In this document: positions 8,073 through 10,002 of the stretch, one piece after another
How positions within the stretch are numbered: the first letter of the stretch is position 1
How the letters are laid out: the number at the start of each line of letters is the position of its first letter
NCBI RefSeq assembly: GCF_001602625.1
Contig: NZ_LECR01000042.1
Location: 12,183 to 22,184, forward strand
Direction of reading: 5' to 3'
Source: Sodalis-like endosymbiont of Proechinophthirus fluctus
GTDB lineage: Bacteria > Pseudomonadota > Gammaproteobacteria > Enterobacterales > Enterobacteriaceae
Length of the DNA stretch: 10,002 nt
Program-made: the position numbers and the translations under genes
Notes under the pieces: generated by a model
The model's input: only the letters and a program-made list of their open reading frames with translations
Told to the model about the DNA's origin: nothing
The model's database searches: none

Positions 8073-8330
8073 AATGGCGGTGCGTTTTACCTCGGACGGC
8101 ATCAGGGTTTTTGATGTCTTCCCGGCACATTCGTACCGATATGATCGCCAGCGTGAATAAAAAATATGACCGTCATATCGGCGACAGTCTGGGTCTCCCC
8201 GCGCAGCACTGGAGACAAAAGGCGATAATATCGCCACGGCCATCACCCATCCTCATCAAATCTGAGGCGTTTTTCGCTGTCGGCTCGGTTTATCCATGCC
8301 GAATGTGGGTTAACCCTGCAACGCCTATAG
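8073..8330 (+). pseudogene. Short-chain dehydrogenase/reductase, C-terminal third only, fused to the hydrolase
   Basis: SDR enzymes are cytoplasmic NAD(P)-dependent oxidoreductases. MAVRFTSDGIRVFDVFP, then IRTDMIASVNKKYDRHIGDS in a second frame, LPAQHW, GDNIATAITH in a third, IKSEAFFAVGSV, and RFIHAECGLTLQRL ending at TAG 8328-8330 follow the family's C-terminal part (G-I-R-V-x-x-V-x-PG-I-x-T-DM, GS-V-I-x-x-x-GGL). About 86 codons remain of the usual 250. The Rossmann glycine motif and the catalytic Y-x-x-x-K are absent. The fragment runs in the same frame out of the glycoside hydrolase end (AYVQRMA), so a deletion appears to have joined the two genes. SDR genes of the FabG-like type do occur next to uronide hydrolases, which fits a common former operon. 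Confidence 0.7.
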
Positions 8331-8378
8331 ACCCGCGCCATCCGTGAGCGGGCGCGGCGCAAAAATAAAGAAGGTAGT

Positions 8379-8856
8379 ATGTCATTACCGTCCCAGACAC
8401 GGTCCCAGACACGGGACGGCGGTTATCGGCCGGCGAATATGGTTATTGCGTTTGCAGCCGGGGAATCGCTATGATTCCCAAGGCGATAACCCTCACGGAG
8501 TCGCGCATATTATCGAGTTCGCTGGCATTACTGGCGATCTTTTTGCCGTGCATATAGATGATAGTTTCGCCCGCCAGCAGGGGTTTTTCTCCGGCCGCAT
8601 CGCCTATGGTTTGTTAGGGCTGATGCTTGTCGATGGCTTGAAAACCCGTTCAGCTGTGCGGGGCATCGCGACTCTGGGCTAAAACTGGTCATTCTGAGTG
8701 CCCACTACTGCCTAGAGATCGTATTTATGACAAAATTATTATGTGAGTAATAAACGGCCGACAAAGCGAGCCGATAGAGGTATCGTGGCCTTTGCCCTGC
8801 GGATGACTAATCAGCATGATGCTATCGTGCAACAGGGTAAAAACCAGCTAAAATGA
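8379..8856 (+). pseudogene. MaoC-like hot-dog-fold hydratase, disrupted
   Basis: MaoC-like hydratases act on enoyl-CoA or related thioesters. AAAGAAGG precedes ATG 8379, which opens MSLPSQTRSQTRDGG; the doubled SQTR comes from a 12-bp in-frame duplication. PKAITLTES follows in another frame. IIEFAGITGDLFAVHIDDSF then carries the catalytic GD-x-x-x-x-H pattern with Asp and His kept, and RIAYGLLGLMLVDGLKTRSA matches the family's G-R-I-A-H-G-x-L helix with His replaced by Tyr. Stops TAA (8680) and TGA interrupt LG-NWSF-VP, and more follow before NKRPTKRADRGIVAFALRMT, typical of the C-terminal strand pair. The end is TGA 8854-8856. About 159 codons, full length for a single-domain member. It starts 48 bases after the dehydrogenase stop, suggesting co-transcription. 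Confidence 0.85.
8390..8414. repeat. Perfect 12-bp tandem duplication
   Basis: TCCCAGACACGG occurs twice in a row (8391-8402, 8403-8414). It sits a few codons into the MaoC pseudogene and repeats Ser-Gln-Thr-Arg in frame, so it is not inactivating by itself. Confidence 0.93.
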
Positions 8857-9062
8857 TGCGGTAATAGGCTCTTCTACAGACCGCTTGCTCGGTGTCTTCG
8901 CTCTGAAATGCCGAAATTCTTCTTGCGCAAAATGACGCCCGTATTTTTCTATGATACTGAAAAAAATAAATATTATGCCTGCCTTCACCCATTAATTATA
9001 ATATGCAGACAAAGCCATAAGTATTGTAGGGAGCAGTAGTATTCGATGATCTAGAGGGGATT
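8857..9062. promoter_or_regulatory. Intergenic region before the second TetR-type regulator
   Basis: No gene was recognised here. The 3' part is AT-rich (8955-9005), as expected for a promoter, and it ends in GAGGGGA just before the ATG at 9063. I saw no -35/-10 pair with normal spacing and no clear operator. Confidence 0.3.
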
Positions 9063-9698
9063 ATGTCAAAAACAGAATACAACCAGAGTCTGACAACCAG
9101 CAGTTCAATGCAGGAAAAGATTAAAGACGTCATGCGCAACTTGCTAATTGCTCATGGTTATCATAGGATCACCTTTGGTGTTATATTTAAAGCCTTACAG
9201 ATCACCACCAGTATTCATTATCATTTCAGTAATACAAATTATATTACAGAAATCTTAGCGCGAAAATATATGTAGCCGAAGCTAAGAAGAACCATAGCAC
9301 TATTTGGCTGTATATGACCATCACACTCGAACAGAAATTCGCCCACGTGGCGGCGTATAATTGTCGGCTGTATCGCAAATATAACCTTGATGATAAGGGA
9401 AGTCATCCCTGGAGTTTAGTTGGCCGGCTGCGCCTAGAGAGCGATGTGCTCTCCGAAGCCACCTGTCTTCTCCCTAGCCTAGCGTCGTTCACACAGACTG
9501 TGCAGGAAGTGACTAGCCAGGAGGTGGAAGATGCCTGGCAACAGGGAAAGCTAAAGACTGATACGACATAGCAGGATTTAGTATTTTACTGACCGATCTG
9601 GTATGACATCTCATCGATATTTGCCAAAATACGGGAGTTTCGCTTGCCTGGAGCAATTTTTCACCGCCTTCTTCTCTCGCGTGATATTATCCGTCTAA
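9063..9698 (+). pseudogene. Second TetR-family transcriptional regulator, least decayed gene of the series
   Basis: GAGGGGA precedes ATG 9063. The N-terminus MQEKIKDVMRNLLIAHGYHR and ITFGVIFKALQITTSIHYHF is the TetR helix-turn-helix ending in the usual H-Y-H-F; the recognition helix looks one residue short. An extra dinucleotide in TATATG (about 9267-9272) shifts the frame and stops it at 9273-9275. The next frame continues without gap: VAEAKKNHSTIWLYM, EQKFAHVAAYNCRLYRKYN, WSLVGRLRLESDVLSEATC, FTQTVQEVTSQEVEDAWQQG. TAG at 9569, a second stop and a further shift then interrupt the last 40 codons, where QDLVFY, HLIDICQNTGVSLAW and RVILSV can be read to TAA 9696-9698. About 212 codons, normal for the family. 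It probably regulated the neighbouring catabolic genes; ligand unknown. Confidence 0.87.
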
Positions 9699-9890
9699 AC
9701 CCTTGAGGTGCCGATACTCAGCAGCAAAGAGATTTAATACGCTGCGGCAAGGCCGCTGACACAGGAGCGGCCAAGCCCCTTCGCCCGCGATAAAAGACAA
9801 TACGGCCATTGCCGAGACTCTCCGTGCTACCGGGATAATAATCTCTCCGCCGGGTAGCGCACGAATGGGGCCGTCGCCCGCCCAAGAGGT
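9699..9890. other. Intergenic region between convergent genes
   Basis: It lies between the 3' end of the TetR pseudogene and the 3' end of the minus-strand gene, where transcription terminators would be expected. A 7-bp perfect stem GGCCGCT/AGCGGCC (9751-9757 and 9766-9772, 8-base loop) and a weaker GCTACC/GGTAGC pair (about 9825-9858) are present. Neither is followed by a T tract on either strand, so no terminator is called. Confidence 0.35.
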
Positions 9891-10002
9891 TTATTTTCCG
9901 AACACCTCCCGAATCCAGTTCGCCACGTCGTTGCTGTCTTTCTGCTCATCCTGTGGCGGAGAGCTTTGCAGTTGCCCTTTCGGCGTGGCGTCAAGCTGTG
10001 GT
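9891..10002 (-). CDS. C-terminal end of an unidentified, apparently intact gene
   Basis: The minus-strand frame is open from the window edge to TAA at 9893-9891. It ends with a polar, Gln/Ser/Pro/Asp-rich linker (QLQSSPPQDEQKDSNDVANW) followed by IREVFGK. Only 36 codons are in view, so the start and the main domain lie outside. Unlike its neighbours it shows no stop or frameshift in the visible part, and its GC-rich codon use looks undisturbed. I do not recognise the family; a low-complexity linker with a short amphipathic tail is all that can be said. Confidence 0.55.
   Translation of the reverse strand, partial: PQLDATPKGQLQSSPPQDEQKDSNDVANWIREVFGK

Noticed and set aside
8908..9039. Small plus-strand frame of 43 codons (MPKFFLRKMTPVFFYD...)
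   Set aside because: There is no ribosome binding site before its ATG and no similarity that I recognise; it is a chance frame in an AT-rich gap.
9063..9275. N-terminal 70 codons of the second TetR as a functional short DNA-binding protein
   Set aside because: The dimerisation domain is lost and the rest of the domain follows in the next frame, which points to a recent frameshift and not to a designed short form.
9751..9772. GGCCGCT/AGCGGCC stem as a terminator between convergent genes
   Set aside because: No T tract follows on either strand, so there is no support for intrinsic termination.

Overview
The window looks like a stretch of a gammaproteobacterial genome in early, massive decay. 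The closest fit I know is the type of Sodalis glossinidius and related recent insect symbionts; this is an inference from pseudogene style and mixed GC, not from a species marker. Nearly every locus can still be traced along most of its length to a known family. Each is broken by stop codons, one- and two-base frameshifts and small tandem duplications. No RNA gene, insertion sequence or CRISPR array was seen.

Layout, left to right. Bases 1-420 hold a short direct repeat and a strong ribosome binding site with a 17-codon stub on the minus strand, downstream of a minus-strand TetR-type regulator pseudogene (420-1068). A 322-base gap with a perfect palindrome separates this regulator from a divergent plus-strand series: a crotonase (1391-2219), an MFS transporter of the anion:cation symporter type (2348-3689), a second crotonase with an operator-like inverted repeat in front (3815-4584), and an MFS transporter of the metabolite:H+ symporter type (4738-5988). 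Next come the N-terminal stub of a CoA-transferase (6135-6357), an unidentified fragment (6439-6798), a family-88-like glycoside hydrolase (6807-8072) joined directly to the C-terminal third of a short-chain dehydrogenase (8073-8330), a MaoC-like hydratase (8379-8856), and a second TetR-type regulator (9063-9698). The last 112 bases are the intact 3' end of an unrecognised minus-strand gene.

The ancestor probably carried a regulated catabolic island: acyl-CoA chemistry (two crotonases, CoA-transferase, MaoC hydratase, two transporters, two TetR regulators), plus a uronide-type unit (glycoside hydrolase and dehydrogenase, perhaps with the hexuronate-like transporter). None of these proteins can be made at full length now.

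I found no new functional system. The most notable signal is the mode of decay: at least five perfect short tandem duplications (9 bp x5, 12 bp x2, 16 bp x3, 20 bp x2, 22 bp x2), all inside pseudogenes and several directly frameshifting. There are also a perfect 15-bp inverted duplication inside the glycoside hydrolase and a deletion fusion between two genes.
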